Shown: positions 1 through 8,580, counted from the first letter of the stretch. The stretch is 64,000 nucleotides of DNA from Cyanobium sp. CZS48M (GCA_030373145.1 JAUCZK010000013.1:1-64000); one strand, 5' to 3'. Notes: generated by a model not told the origin, from the sequence alone. Made by a program: numbers and translations.

Positions 1-68
1 TTGAGCCAGTCATCGAGGACGTCGAACCATCCCCGTGCGGCAGGCGCGCGCCCTAGAGCGATCGTCAT
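1..68 (-). CDS. psbD: Photosystem II D2 protein, N-terminal fragment (window edge)
   Basis: The gene starts with ATG at 68 on the minus strand and runs off the left edge, so only 22 codons are visible. The translation begins MTIALGRAPAARGWFDVLDD and continues WLK, which is the characteristic D2 amino terminus (MTIAxGR...GWFDVLDDWLK). D2 is the thylakoid reaction-centre subunit that, with D1, carries the photosystem II cofactors. It is transcribed away from the rest of the window, and its leader shares the 1-245 region with the divergent small gene at 246. The call rests on a short but very conserved stretch. The alanine pair after the proline is a small deviation from the sequence I remember. 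Confidence 0.9.
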   Translation of the reverse strand, partial: MTIALGRAPAARGWFDVLDDWL

Positions 69-245
69 GCGGGTACTTCATGAAGCTTTACAAGCGCCAT
101 CCTACGGACTGCCGGCCCGCCCCGAGACCCCGCAGGATGAAGCACATCCGTAAATGAGTACTTGCACTCAGCAGCCCAGGGCCGCAGCCGACGGCGGCGT
201 GGCAGGTCGTTCGCCAGAGTGGCGCCTGGTCTTCAAGCGCACAAC
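69..245. promoter_or_regulatory. Divergent spacer between psbD and the small gene at 246
   Basis: This 177-bp non-coding stretch must hold the psbD promoter. Read on the minus strand, TAGGAT (104-99) could serve as a -10 element about 30 nt before the psbD ATG; no convincing -35 is visible. GAAG lies 8 nt before the ATG as a weak Shine-Dalgarno. The palindromic-looking GCTTTACAAGC (85-95) and the short inverted pair TGAGT/ACTCA (155-170) are also here. The assignment as a regulatory region follows from gene orientation; individual elements are inferred. Confidence 0.45.
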
Positions 246-509
246 GTGTACGTCGTCGAGCTCGCCCTCAAGCTCAGCCCCATGCCCATCTCGGTACAGC
301 GCAAGGAGTTGAGCGACGCCCAGTCGCTCCACAGCGAGATCCGGGCGGCCATGGACAGCGGCCAACCCCGAGTGCTTGAGCTCACCTGCGAAAAATCCGA
401 GGAAAAGCGCATCAGCCTGCTCAGCGGCGAACTGCTGGCCGTTCAGCTCTACGAGAAGTCGGCGGTGGGCGGCGGCAGCAAGCGGCCGGGCTTCAGCGTC
501 GACGGTTGA
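246..509 (+). CDS. Small conserved-type hypothetical protein (87 aa)
   Basis: A GTG start at 246 gives 87 residues beginning [20 protein letters not shown]. An ATG at 282 (MPIS) would give 75 residues. The SPMPxSVQRK opening resembles a short uncharacterised protein that I associate with marine and freshwater Synechococcus, which is why the longer start is preferred. There is no signal peptide or membrane segment, and the protein is mixed polar/hydrophobic with a KRPGF tail. Its TGA overlaps the ATG of the ABC ATPase downstream (TGATG), so the two are probably translated together. Function unknown. Confidence 0.65.
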   Translation: MYVVELALKLSPMPISVQRKELSDAQSLHSEIRAAMDSGQPRVLELTCEKSEEKRISLLSGELLAVQLYEKSAVGGGSKRPGFSVDG

Positions 510-1243
510 TGGCCTGGGGCACCCCCTCCAGCGAAGCGGTCTCGCCCCGGTCTCCGGCCCTGGAGGTGGGGGACCTCTGCTTTGGCTGGCCCAACGGCAG
601 CGCCGCCCTTGATCACTGCGACCTGCGCCTGCCTGGGCCTGGCCTGTGGATGCTGGTGGGCGGCAACGGCAGCGGCAAGAGCACCCTGCTGCGCCTGATC
701 GCCGGCCTGCTCGAGCCCAGTGGCGGACGGGTGGAACTCACGCTCAAGCCCGCCCTGGTGTTCCAGAACCCCGACCACCAGTTGTTGCTGCCCAGTTGCG
801 GCACCGACCTGCAGCTCGGTCTCGTACAGGGCCTGCCGGCTTCCCAGAGGCAGGCGCGGGTGAGCGCGGCCCTCGCCCAGGTGGGACTGGCGGGGTTCGA
901 GGGTCGGCCGATTCACACCCTCAGCGGCGGCCAGAAACAGCGGCTGGCGATCGCCGGCGCCCTGGCCGGTGACGCGGATCTGCTGCTGCTCGATGAGCCC
1001 ACAGCCCTGCTCGATCCCGACAGCCAGCGGGAGGTGCTGCAACTGATCGAGCGGCTCTGCCACCGGAGCGAGCAGCCGCTCAGTGCCCTGTGGATCACCC
1101 ATCGGCTCGAGGAGCTCGACCATTGCGATGCGGCCGCTGAGATGGAAGCGGGCCGGATCGGGGCCTGGCAGCAGGGACCAGCCCTGCGGCGGCGCATCGA
1201 GAGCCGCCTTGCCCCCTTGCCGGGCGGCAGGGCCGACGGGTAG
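509..1243 (+). CDS. ABC transporter ATP-binding protein, CbiO/EcfA-like
   Basis: This 244-residue stand-alone ATPase subunit has Walker A GGNGSGKST (51-59), Q-loop FQNPDHQ (Q86), signature LSGGQ (138-142), Walker B LLLLDEP (158-164) and switch histidine H198. The FQNPDHQL form of the Q-loop is typical of the cobalt/energy-coupling-factor family (CbiO, EcfA). No membrane or substrate-binding partner is encoded nearby, so the substrate is unknown. The start ATG overlaps the stop of the preceding small gene by one base. A tRNA gene follows 16 bp after the stop. Family assignment is firm; substrate and partner are not. Confidence 0.85.
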   Translation: MAWGTPSSEAVSPRSPALEVGDLCFGWPNGSAALDHCDLRLPGPGLWMLVGGNGSGKSTLLRLIAGLLEPSGGRVELTLKPALVFQNPDHQLLLPSCGTDLQLGLVQGLPASQRQARVSAALAQVGLAGFEGRPIHTLSGGQKQRLAIAGALAGDADLLLLDEPTALLDPDSQREVLQLIERLCHRSEQPLSALWITHRLEELDHCDAAAEMEAGRIGAWQQGPALRRRIESRLAPLPGGRADG

Positions 1244-1259
1244 GTTCACCACAGCCCAT

Positions 1260-1331
1260 TCCTCGGTAGCTCAGTGGTAGAGCGGTCGGCTGTTAACCGA
1301 TTGGTCGCAGGTTCGAATCCTGCCCGGGGAG
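1260..1331 (+). tRNA. tRNA-Asn (anticodon GTT)
   Basis: This is a complete 72-nt cloverleaf. The acceptor arms TCCTCGG/CCGGGGA pair with one T-G wobble, the D-arm holds AGCTCAGTGGTAGAGC, the anticodon loop reads CTGTTAACC with GTT as anticodon, and the T-arm has GGTTCGAATCC. The discriminator is G and no CCA is encoded. It lies 16 bp after the ABC ATPase gene on the same strand. Confidence 0.97.
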
Positions 1332-1578
1332 TTCATTCTTGGATCGCCGCGGCCTGAACGGTCGTGCGTTGCTGCTCGCTGCGGCCGCAGGCCTGTTCCG
1401 CCAGGGCAAGCCTGCGGCTTCCGTGGGGAAGGATCAGCGCAGCTGCCAAATCTTTAGATTCAATTCAAGATGTTCAGGCCCACTGCGGCCAGAACCCTTG
1501 GCCGAGCAGGCCCCAGCCCCCGAATCCAGCATCGGGAGCGTCCCGCACCGACGCGCTGACCCCAGGGATCAGGAGAAA
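1332..1578. other. Leader/intergenic region upstream of rpaA
   Basis: No convincing gene is seen between the tRNA and the rpaA leader peptide. Most of the stretch is GC-rich, but 1447-1475 is an AT-rich island. That island contains AATCT-TT-AGATT (1449-1460), an inverted repeat with 5-bp arms, and TAGATT (1455-1460) is a possible -10. If transcription starts there, rpaA would have an untranslated leader of about 180 nt. An open frame crossing this region on the plus strand lacks protein character and is not called. Confidence 0.4.
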
Positions 1579-1647
1579 ATGAGGATCGAACCGTTGGTGC
1601 CGGCCATCACTGCTCTGCCGTCACGTGTCCGCCAGCATCTGCCATGA
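1579..1647 (+). CDS. Candidate 22-aa leader peptide (uORF) coupled to rpaA
   Basis: ATG at 1579 is preceded by AGGAG (1571-1575), the best Shine-Dalgarno-like sequence in this leader. It opens a 22-codon frame, [22 protein letters not shown]. Its TGA (1645-1647) overlaps the rpaA ATG (1644-1646) as ATGA. rpaA itself has no visible Shine-Dalgarno in the 20 nt before its start, so its translation could depend on ribosomes finishing this frame. That the frame exists and overlaps is seen directly; that it is translated and regulatory is inference. Confidence 0.45.
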   Translation: MRIEPLVPAITALPSRVRQHLP

Positions 1648-2435
1648 AGCCCTGCATCTTGCTGATCGAGGACGACCGGGACATGCGTGAGCTGGTGGCC
1701 GCTCACCTGGAGCACGGTGGTTTCGCAGTGGAAACCGCTGAAGACGGGATCAAGGGTCAGGCTCTGGCGTTGCAGGCCAACCCCGATCTGATCCTGCTGG
1801 ATCTGATGCTGCCGAAGGTGGATGGCCTCACCCTCTGCCAGCGGCTGCGCCGCGATGAGCGCACCGCCGGCATCCCGATCATGATGATCACAGCCCTGGG
1901 TGGCACCAAGGACAAGGTGAGCGGGTTCAACTCCGGCGCCGACGACTACCTGACCAAGCCTTTTGATCTCGAGGAGCTGATGGTGCGGGTGAAGGCCCTG
2001 CTGCGCCGCAGCGAACGGGCTCCGCTCTCCACCAAGCACAGCGAAATCCTCAGCTACGGCCCCCTCACCCTGGTGCCGGAGCGGTTCGAGGCGATCTGGT
2101 TCGACGAGCCGGTGCGCCTGACCCACCTGGAATTTGAGTTGCTCCACTGCCTGCTGCAGCGCCACGGCCAGACCGTGGCGCCATCGTTGATCCTCAAGGA
2201 GGTCTGGGGCTACGAACCCGACGACGACATCGAAACCATCCGCGTGCACGTGCGCCACCTGCGCACCAAGCTGGAACCCGATCCACGCAAACCGCGCTTC
2301 ATCAAAACGGTCTATGGAGCCGGCTACTGCCTGGAACTTCCCACCGGAGCCAAGCTCGCCCAGCAGGAGGCCCTGATGCGCAGACAGCGCGAAGAGGAGC
2401 TGGCGGAGACCTCCCAGGCTCTCGAGACCGCCTGA
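1644..2435 (+). CDS. rpaA: Response regulator RpaA (OmpR/PhoB class)
   Basis: The 263-residue protein has an N-terminal receiver with acidic pair D10-D11, phosphoacceptor D53 in [11 protein letters not shown] and a KPF lysine, followed by a winged-helix DNA-binding domain. The linker [18 protein letters not shown] and the [20 protein letters not shown] segment are hallmarks of RpaA rather than RpaB. In Synechococcus, RpaA is the main output regulator of the KaiABC clock via the kinase SasA and also affects phycobilisome energy distribution. Its ATG overlaps the stop of a candidate leader peptide. The C-terminal tail (last ~25 residues) is charged and Glu-rich. It converges on holB with a 37-bp gap. 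Confidence 0.93.
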   Translation: MKPCILLIEDDRDMRELVAAHLEHGGFAVETAEDGIKGQALALQANPDLILLDLMLPKVDGLTLCQRLRRDERTAGIPIMMITALGGTKDKVSGFNSGADDYLTKPFDLEELMVRVKALLRRSERAPLSTKHSEILSYGPLTLVPERFEAIWFDEPVRLTHLEFELLHCLLQRHGQTVAPSLILKEVWGYEPDDDIETIRVHVRHLRTKLEPDPRKPRFIKTVYGAGYCLELPTGAKLAQQEALMRRQREEELAETSQALETA

Positions 2436-2472
2436 GCCCACCTGGGCCGAGCGGGCCTGGGGCCCAAGGCAG

Positions 2473-3459
2473 TCAGCTGATCACACCGCTCAGCTCCAGC
2501 AGGGCCACCTCCCAGGCCAGTCGCGGTTGCACGAATCCGCGCAACTGGCCCCGCAACCGCTCCAACCGTTGCTGGGGCGCCAGCCGGGGCTGCCGGCGCC
2601 AGAGGCAGAGCTGCCACCAGTTCAACAGCCACAACTGCTGATCCAGGTCCAGCGCTTCGCTCAGGTCGCGGGCCAGGGCCAGGGCCTCCAGCGGGTCGGC
2701 CGCCAGGTTCCCCAACCGATCAGCCAGGCCGCTGGGCAAGCCCCGCCACTGACGGCGATGCTCCAGCAGGGCCCCGGGCGCTCCGGCCGCCAGCTCCAGC
2801 AGCTCGGGGGGGTCTGGGGTTTCAGGACCCTCAGCGTCATCTGGTGCGCCGGAGAGACCGACGGCCCCGGCCTGCAACGCCAGCACCTCGGCCATCGCCG
2901 CGGGGGCGAGGGGGCGGAAGGGAATCTGCTGACAGCGGGAGCGGATCGTGCTGAGCAGGCGCTCCGGCGCGGCACACAGCAGCAGCAGCAGCCCAGCCCC
3001 GGGCTCCTCCAGGGTCTTGAGCAGCCCATTGGCCGCCCCCTCCGCCATCAGCTCCACGGCCTCGATCACCACCAGCGGCCGTGGGCCCGCCACCGCCCGC
3101 CTCGCCAGGAACGGTCCCACCGAGCGGATCTGCTCCAGCCGGATCTGCGGCAGGCTCCGCTTGTTCACCCCCTCCGCCATCGCCTGGCTGGCGGGCACCA
3201 GCCGTCCCTGGTGGGAATAGGTGGGCTCCAGCCAGAGCAGGTCCGGGTGGTTGCCCTGGCTCAGGCGCCGCCGCAGTGCCGGGGCACCCTCAGGTCCAGC
3301 GAGCACACCCTCGAGAAAGCGCAGCGCCCCAAGGCGTCGGCCCACCCCATCGGGGCCCGTGAGCAGATAGGCGGCCGCCAGGCGCTGCCGCTCCAGGGCG
3401 GCGCCCATCAGCGCCACCGCCGTGGGCTGGCCGATCAGATCAGCGAACAATTCAGCCAT
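2473..3459 (-). CDS. holB: DNA polymerase III, delta' subunit
   Basis: This 328-residue clamp-loader subunit has an AAA+ core beginning FADLIGQPTAV with a degenerate P-loop GPDGVGRR (Arg-Arg replaces Lys-Ser/Thr), as expected for delta', which does not hydrolyse ATP. KTLEEPG and a TIRSRCQ segment follow, the latter being the SRC motif shared with DnaX. The ATG at 3459 was chosen because it sits directly before the conserved core. It overlaps the end of tmk by 8 bp, and tmk-holB is a common bacterial pairing. It is the last gene of the P-ATPase-tmk-holB run. Confidence 0.9.
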   Translation of the reverse strand: MAELFADLIGQPTAVALMGAALERQRLAAAYLLTGPDGVGRRLGALRFLEGVLAGPEGAPALRRRLSQGNHPDLLWLEPTYSHQGRLVPASQAMAEGVNKRSLPQIRLEQIRSVGPFLARRAVAGPRPLVVIEAVELMAEGAANGLLKTLEEPGAGLLLLLCAAPERLLSTIRSRCQQIPFRPLAPAAMAEVLALQAGAVGLSGAPDDAEGPETPDPPELLELAAGAPGALLEHRRQWRGLPSGLADRLGNLAADPLEALALARDLSEALDLDQQLWLLNWWQLCLWRRQPRLAPQQRLERLRGQLRGFVQPRLAWEVALLELSGVIS

Positions 3460-4126
3460 CGGGATCGCCTGGCCAAACGCGGGGAAAGCGCTCCAGCAGA
3501 GCCGCGCGCAGGGCCGTCTCCACCTCAGCGGCTGATCCAGCAGCGTCCACCCGGCTCCAGCCCCGCTCCGCCGCCAGCTGGGCAAAACCAGCCGACACCC
3601 GCTGCAGAAACGGCAGGCCGGCCGCCTCGATCCGATCGGCGCCGCGATGCTCCCGGCGCTGGGCGGAGAGCGTCAGGGGCAGGTCAAGCCAGAGGGTGAG
3701 ATCGGGCACCAAACCAGCGGTGGCGATGACCTCCAGCTGGTTGATCAAGGCCATCGACAGGCCCCGGCCATGGCCCTGGTAGGCGGCGGTGGAGCCGGCG
3801 AAGCGATCGCTGAGCACCCAGGCACCAGCCGCCAGCGCCGGCTCGATCAGGCTCTGCACATGCTGGGCGCGGTCGGCGGCATAGAGCAACAGCTCAGCTC
3901 TGGCCAGCGGGGCCATCTCCTGCGGGGGATGGAGCAGCAGCTGCCGCAATCCTTGACCGAGCGGGGTTCCCCCCGGCTCCCGGGTGCTCACCACTCGGGA
4001 GCCGGCGGGCATCAGCCCGCTGCGGGGCAGCCAGCGGCCCAAGCGCTCCAGCTGGCTGGTTTTGCCCGAGCCGTCGATGCCCTCCAGCACCAGAAAACGG
4101 CCCCGCGGGCCCTCAGGGGCGGCCAT
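3452..4126 (-). CDS. tmk: Thymidylate kinase
   Basis: The 224-residue protein has P-loop LEGIDGSGKTSQ near residues 14-25, followed by the STREPGGTPLGQ segment and the DRF motif (SDRFAGSTAAYQGHGRG). It phosphorylates dTMP to dTDP in the cytoplasm for DNA precursor supply. Length fits the family. Its start overlaps the end of the upstream copper ATPase gene by 14 bp and its stop overlaps holB by 8 bp, so the three genes should be co-transcribed. Confidence 0.95.
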   Translation of the reverse strand: MAAPEGPRGRFLVLEGIDGSGKTSQLERLGRWLPRSGLMPAGSRVVSTREPGGTPLGQGLRQLLLHPPQEMAPLARAELLLYAADRAQHVQSLIEPALAAGAWVLSDRFAGSTAAYQGHGRGLSMALINQLEVIATAGLVPDLTLWLDLPLTLSAQRREHRGADRIEAAGLPFLQRVSAGFAQLAAERGWSRVDAAGSAAEVETALRAALLERFPRVWPGDPDG

Positions 4127-6509
4127 GGAGCAGCAAGGCGTTGACCACCACAGTGATCGAGCTGACGGCCATCAGCAGGGCGGCCAACGGGGGGGAGAGC
4201 AGCAGACCGAAGCCGGGCAGCAGGGCACCGGCGGCGATCGGCAGCACGATCAGGTTGTAGCCGAAGGCCCACAGCAGGTTCTGCTTCACCTTGGCCAGGG
4301 TGCGGCGAGCCAGGCGCAGCGCCTCCACCAGCGACTCCAGCCGGTCGCCGAGGATCACCAGATCAGCGGTGTCCTGGGCGATCTGGGTGCCGGTGCCCAC
4401 GGCGATGCCCAGATCAGCGGCCGCCAGGGCCGGGGCGTCGTTGATGCCATCCCCCACCATCGCCACGGGCCCCTGCTGGCGCCAGCGCAGAATGTGTTCC
4501 AGCTTCTGCTGGGGGTCCAGTTCCCAGGCCAGGCCGGTGCTGGGCAGGCCCAGGTGGTCGCCCAGCTGCAGCACCGGCTCGCGGCGATCTCCACTGAGCA
4601 CCCCCAGGCGCAGGCCCATGCCGCCGAGGTCTTTCAAGGCCTGGGCCGCATCAGCGCGGGGCTGATCCTGCACCGCCACCAGCCCCAGCAGCGCAGCAGG
4701 GGTAGCCACCACCAGCACCGTGGCCCCCTCCGACTCCAGCTGGTCCAGCTGCAGCTCCAGGTCAGCGGAGAGGGCCAGGCCGTGCTGCTGCAACCAACCG
4801 GGCCGTCCGACCCTGGCCAGCCCCCCCTGGCCCGCCAGCCGGCCCTCCACACCCGATCCCACCTCAGTGCGGCTGTCGCTCACCTCTGCCAGGGCCAGGC
4901 CGCGGCACTGGGCCTCCTGTAGCAGGGCATGGGCCAGGGGGTGGCGGGTGTGCTGCTCGAGGCTGGCCGCCAGCTGGATCAGGGCGTCGCCGGCCGCACC
5001 GGCGGGATCGCCGCCGCCGGCCGGCAGCACGGCCGTCACCAGGGGGCGACCCAGGGTGAGGGTTCCGGTCTTGTCGAAGAGCACGCTCTCGAGGCGGGCG
5101 GCCATCTCAATGGCATCGCCGCCGCGGAAGAGCAGGCCTGAGCGGGCCGCCTGGCCCGATCCCACCGTGATCGCCGTGGGGGTGGCCAGGCCCAGGGCGC
5201 AGGGACAGGCCACCACCAGCACCGCGATCGCCAGCTGCAGGGCGAGGGAGAAGGGGGTGGTGGCCGCGGCCCCCAGCACCCCGTGGGCTCCATGGCCCCC
5301 GTGGTCCGCCCCCATCAGCACCTGGGGCCAGAGCCTGGTGCCCCACTGCCACCAGAACACAAATGTGGCCAGGGCCAACAGCAGCACGGCCACGCTGAAG
5401 CGGCCGGCCACCCGATCCGCCAGGCTCTGGATCGGCGCCTTGCGGGCCTGGGCCTGCTCCACCAGAGCAATGATCCGCGCCAGGGTGGATTCAGGGCCCG
5501 TGCGCCGCACCTCCAGCTCGAGGGGGGCCTGGAGGTTGAGCATGCCGGCCATCAGCTCACTGCCAGGCCCGGCCTCCAGGGGCAGCGGTTCCCCCGTAAG
5601 GCTGGAGATATCCACCGCGGAGTGTCCCTCCACCACCTCACCATCCACGGGGACGCGATCACCAGGCAGCAGGCGCACCCGATCACCAGGGCGAAGGCCG
5701 CCGACGCGCACCTCCCGTGGCGGTCCATCGCCGAGCAGCAGCAGGGCGGTATCGGGCTGCAGGCGCACCAGCTGCTCAAGGGCCTGACCCGTGCGGTTGC
5801 GGGCCCGCTCCTCCAGGAAGCGACCCAGCAGCACGAAGCCCAGCAGCATCACCGGCTCATTGAAGAAGCAGGGCCAGCCGGATGCCGGGCGCAGATAGGC
5901 CACCAGGCTGGCCAGGTAGGCACTGCCCATGCCCAGCCCCACCAGGGTGTCCATGCTCGGAGTCCGCTGCCAGGCGTTGCGGGCGCCCCGCACCAGGATT
6001 CCCCGCCCGGGTCCGAGCAGTGCCGCGCTGGCCACCAGGGCATGGAAGCCCAGATCACCCAGCCTGGGCACTCCGGGCAGGGCCATCAGGGCCTGCGGCA
6101 GGTGCCCCCCCTGGGCCAGGTGGCCCAGCACTGACACCAGCATCAGGCTGAGGGCCACGATCAGCTGGCGCCACTCCTGACGCCAACGGCGCTGCTGCTC
6201 GCGCTCGGCGCGGCTGGGGTCAGGGCCCACCAGGTCACGCCGATGGGCTTCGAATCCCAGAGACTGCAGGCTGGCGATCAGCGCCGTGGCCGGGTCTTCG
6301 GCCGGGGTGCCCTGGGCCGGATCCAGATCGATCCAGGCGGTGCGGGTCACCAGATTGACGCTGGCCTGAGCGACCCCGGGCTGCTCCAGCAGGCGACGTT
6401 CCACCGCCCGCACGCAACCGCCGCACTTCATGCCGTCCACATCCAGGAGCAGGGGCTCAACAGCAACGGTTGCTGCGCTGGGCGCGGGGAGGGGGGAGGT
6501 CAGGGTCAC
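4113..6509 (-). CDS. Copper-type P1B ATPase (CtaA/PacS-like)
   Basis: A GTG start at 6509 gives 798 residues. One N-terminal metal-binding domain carries GMKCGGC (Cys29, Cys32). Later come the actuator TGEPLPLE motif, the CPC metal-site helix (ACPCALGLATPTA, ~residue 433), the phosphorylation site DKTGTLT (~478), the HP dipeptide (HPLAHALL) and GDGINDAPAL (~685). These define a Cu(I)-transporting P1B ATPase. Cyanobacteria usually have two, CtaA at the plasma membrane and PacS at the thylakoid, delivering copper for plastocyanin and cytochrome oxidase; I cannot tell which this is. Upstream in-frame codons run into the divergent ycf3 region, so the longer frame is rejected. TACCCT (6535-6530, minus) is a possible -10, 20 nt before the start. 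Confidence 0.9.
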   Translation of the reverse strand: MTLTSPLPAPSAATVAVEPLLLDVDGMKCGGCVRAVERRLLEQPGVAQASVNLVTRTAWIDLDPAQGTPAEDPATALIASLQSLGFEAHRRDLVGPDPSRAEREQQRRWRQEWRQLIVALSLMLVSVLGHLAQGGHLPQALMALPGVPRLGDLGFHALVASAALLGPGRGILVRGARNAWQRTPSMDTLVGLGMGSAYLASLVAYLRPASGWPCFFNEPVMLLGFVLLGRFLEERARNRTGQALEQLVRLQPDTALLLLGDGPPREVRVGGLRPGDRVRLLPGDRVPVDGEVVEGHSAVDISSLTGEPLPLEAGPGSELMAGMLNLQAPLELEVRRTGPESTLARIIALVEQAQARKAPIQSLADRVAGRFSVAVLLLALATFVFWWQWGTRLWPQVLMGADHGGHGAHGVLGAAATTPFSLALQLAIAVLVVACPCALGLATPTAITVGSGQAARSGLLFRGGDAIEMAARLESVLFDKTGTLTLGRPLVTAVLPAGGGDPAGAAGDALIQLAASLEQHTRHPLAHALLQEAQCRGLALAEVSDSRTEVGSGVEGRLAGQGGLARVGRPGWLQQHGLALSADLELQLDQLESEGATVLVVATPAALLGLVAVQDQPRADAAQALKDLGGMGLRLGVLSGDRREPVLQLGDHLGLPSTGLAWELDPQQKLEHILRWRQQGPVAMVGDGINDAPALAAADLGIAVGTGTQIAQDTADLVILGDRLESLVEALRLARRTLAKVKQNLLWAFGYNLIVLPIAAGALLPGFGLLLSPPLAALLMAVSSITVVVNALLLHGRP

Positions 6510-6608
6510 GGGCCGATGCTCAGGCCCCAAGGGTAGGGAGTGTGGCGAAGGCTCCCTGGCCTGGCCGGCACCCGTCAGGATGGGAGCACCGATCACGCCA
6601 GCCGCGCC

Positions 6609-7130
6609 GTGCCCCGCAGCCAACGCAACGACAACTTCATCGACAAAAGCTTCACGGTGATGGCCGACCTGATCCTCAAGGTGCTGCCCACCAACCGCCG
6701 GGCCAAGGAAGCCTTCGCCTACTACCGCGACGGCATGAGCGCCCAGGGCGATGGCGAATACGCCGAGGCGCTGGAGAACTACGACGAAGCGCTGAAGCTG
6801 GAGGACGATCCCCTCGATCGCGCCTTCATCCTCTACAACATGGCGCTGGTGTACACGAGCAACGGCGATCACCAGCGGGCGATCGAGACCTACGAGCAGG
6901 TGCTGGAGCTCAACAGCCACATGCCCCAGGCCCTCAACAACATGGCGGTGATCCACCATCACCTGGGGTCCCTGGCCGAGGAGCGGGGCGACACCGACGA
7001 ATCGGACCGTCGCTTCGCCCAGGCCGCGGAGTATTGGACCAAAGCCATCCGGATGGCCCCCAACAACTACATCGAGGCCCAGAACTGGATCAAGACCAGC
7101 GGTCGCGGTTCCGTCGACGTGTACTTCTGA
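6609..7130 (+). CDS. ycf3: Photosystem I assembly protein Ycf3
   Basis: A GTG start at 6609 gives 173 residues, the standard Ycf3 length, with the expected opening [14 protein letters not shown]. Three TPR motifs follow ([20 protein letters not shown], then [17 protein letters not shown] and [13 protein letters not shown]). Ycf3 is a thylakoid-associated chaperone for PsaA/PsaB assembly. It is divergent from the copper ATPase with a 99-bp spacer; CAGGAT (6576-6581) is a possible -10. It converges on radA with a 16-bp gap. Confidence 0.96.
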   Translation: MPRSQRNDNFIDKSFTVMADLILKVLPTNRRAKEAFAYYRDGMSAQGDGEYAEALENYDEALKLEDDPLDRAFILYNMALVYTSNGDHQRAIETYEQVLELNSHMPQALNNMAVIHHHLGSLAEERGDTDESDRRFAQAAEYWTKAIRMAPNNYIEAQNWIKTSGRGSVDVYF

Positions 7131-7146
7131 GCCGACAGCCTGCGCC

Positions 7147-8580
7147 TCAGTCGGCAGCGGGGTTCACCCCCAGGGCCGCCACCAGGGCCTCGGCCACACC
7201 GCCCGCCTCCAGCAGCTCAAGCCCCAGGGCGGCGGCGGCCGGAGCCAGGCCGCCGCCGCGGGGCACCACGGCCCTGGTGAAGCCCAGACGGGCCGCCTCC
7301 TGCAGCCGCAGCTCCAGCTGCCCCACCGGGCGGATCTGTCCCCCCAGCCCCAGCTCCCCCACCAGCACCGTGCCGGCGGGCAGGGTGAGGTCGCGGAAGC
7401 TGGCCACCACCGCGGCGGCCACCCCCAGGTCGGCGGCGGGCTCCTCCACATCGAGGCCCCCGGCCACCGCCAGATAGCAATCAAAACGGGAGAGGGGCAG
7501 GCCCAGATGCTTCTCCAGCACCGCCAGGATCTGGTGCAGACGGTTGATGCCGATGCCCGTGGCGGTTCGGCGAGGACTGGCGTAGCTGGTGCTGCTCACC
7601 AGGGCCTGGAGGTCCACCAACAGGGGCCGGGTGCCCTCACAGGCCACGATCGTGGCGGTACCGGGGCAGGGACCTTCCCCCCCCAGAAACAGCTCGCTGG
7701 GGTTGGTGACCTCCGCCAGGCCGCGGTCGCGCATCTCGAACACCCCCAGCTCGTGGGTGGCACCGAAGCGGTTCTTGACGGCCCGCAGCAGGCGGTGGCT
7801 GGCGAAGCGGTCGCCCTCGAAGGTGAGCACGGCATCCACCAGGTGCTCCAGCACCTTCGGCCCCGCCAGCATTCCCTCCTTGGTCACGTGGCCCACCAGC
7901 AGCAGGGCCGTGTCCTGGCGCTTGGCCAGCCGCTGCAGGGCCGCGGCGCAATCCCTCACCTGGGAGACCGAGCCGGGGACACTGCTGAGCTCGGCGTCGT
8001 GGAGAGCCTGGATGCTGTCGATGATCGCCACCGCCGGGCGCAGGGCCTCCAGTTCCTGCAGCACCAGCTCCAGATCGGTTTCAGCCAGCAGCTGCAGTCC
8101 CGCCTGCTGGAGCGGCTCCTCCTCCTTCGTCCCCTGCTCCGGGCCCAGGCGCCGCCAGCGCAGCTTCACCTGCTGGGCTGATTCCTCGGCACTCACATAG
8201 AGCACTGAGCAGGAGTCGGCCAGGGCCCGAGCGCTCTGCAGCAGCAGCGTCGACTTGCCGATGCCCGGATCGCCGCCCACCAGCACCAGCGATCCGGGCA
8301 CCAGGCCACCCCCCAGCACCCGATCCAGTTCAGGGAAGCCCGTGGCCAGGCGCCGCAGCGGCCGTTCGCCCACGCTGTGGATCGGCTCGGAACGGCGCGC
8401 CCTGGGTGCGGCCCCCTCTGGGGGGGGAGCGGGGGCGGCGCGCCGGCGGCGGCCATCAGCGGCGGGGTTGCTTTGCTCCACCAAGCTGTTCCAGCTGCCG
8501 CAACCGGGACAGCGGCCGAAGAACTGGCGGGACTGGGCCCCGCAGCTCTGGCAGGCGTAGAAAGGAGTGGAACGTCCCAA
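7147..8580 (-). CDS. radA: DNA repair protein RadA (Sms)
   Basis: The 477-residue protein has an N-terminal C4 zinc finger (Cys10, 13, 24, 27), a RecA-like ATPase with Walker A GGDPGIGKST, the RadA-specific KNRFG motif (VKNRFGATHE) and a C-terminal Lon-protease-like domain. RadA promotes branch migration in recombinational repair. The start codon is TTG (8580), chosen because it immediately precedes the zinc-finger segment. It is divergent from rpaB with a 92-bp spacer. Confidence 0.94.
   Translation of the reverse strand: MGRSTPFYACQSCGAQSRQFFGRCPGCGSWNSLVEQSNPAADGRRRRAAPAPPPEGAAPRARRSEPIHSVGERPLRRLATGFPELDRVLGGGLVPGSLVLVGGDPGIGKSTLLLQSARALADSCSVLYVSAEESAQQVKLRWRRLGPEQGTKEEEPLQQAGLQLLAETDLELVLQELEALRPAVAIIDSIQALHDAELSSVPGSVSQVRDCAAALQRLAKRQDTALLLVGHVTKEGMLAGPKVLEHLVDAVLTFEGDRFASHRLLRAVKNRFGATHELGVFEMRDRGLAEVTNPSELFLGGEGPCPGTATIVACEGTRPLLVDLQALVSSTSYASPRRTATGIGINRLHQILAVLEKHLGLPLSRFDCYLAVAGGLDVEEPAADLGVAAAVVASFRDLTLPAGTVLVGELGLGGQIRPVGQLELRLQEAARLGFTRAVVPRGGGLAPAAAALGLELLEAGGVAEALVAALGVNPAAD

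Noticed and set aside
1339..1578. Open frame upstream of rpaA on the plus strand that ends in the rpaA start codon
   Set aside because: The upstream part has arbitrary composition, no good start and no recognisable family. Only the final 22 codons behind AGGAG were kept, as a candidate leader peptide.
2436..2472. GC-rich inverted sequences in the rpaA-holB gap as a terminator
   Set aside because: Possible pairings have loops too short or imperfect and no T-run on either strand.
2985..2998. CAG trinucleotide run in holB as a functional repeat
   Set aside because: It simply encodes a leucine run in a conserved strand, where CTG is the preferred Leu codon.
6510..6962. N-terminal extension of the copper ATPase by about 150 residues
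   Set aside because: It would run antisense through ycf3 and is His/Val-rich without domain character; GTG 6509 precedes the metal-binding domain.
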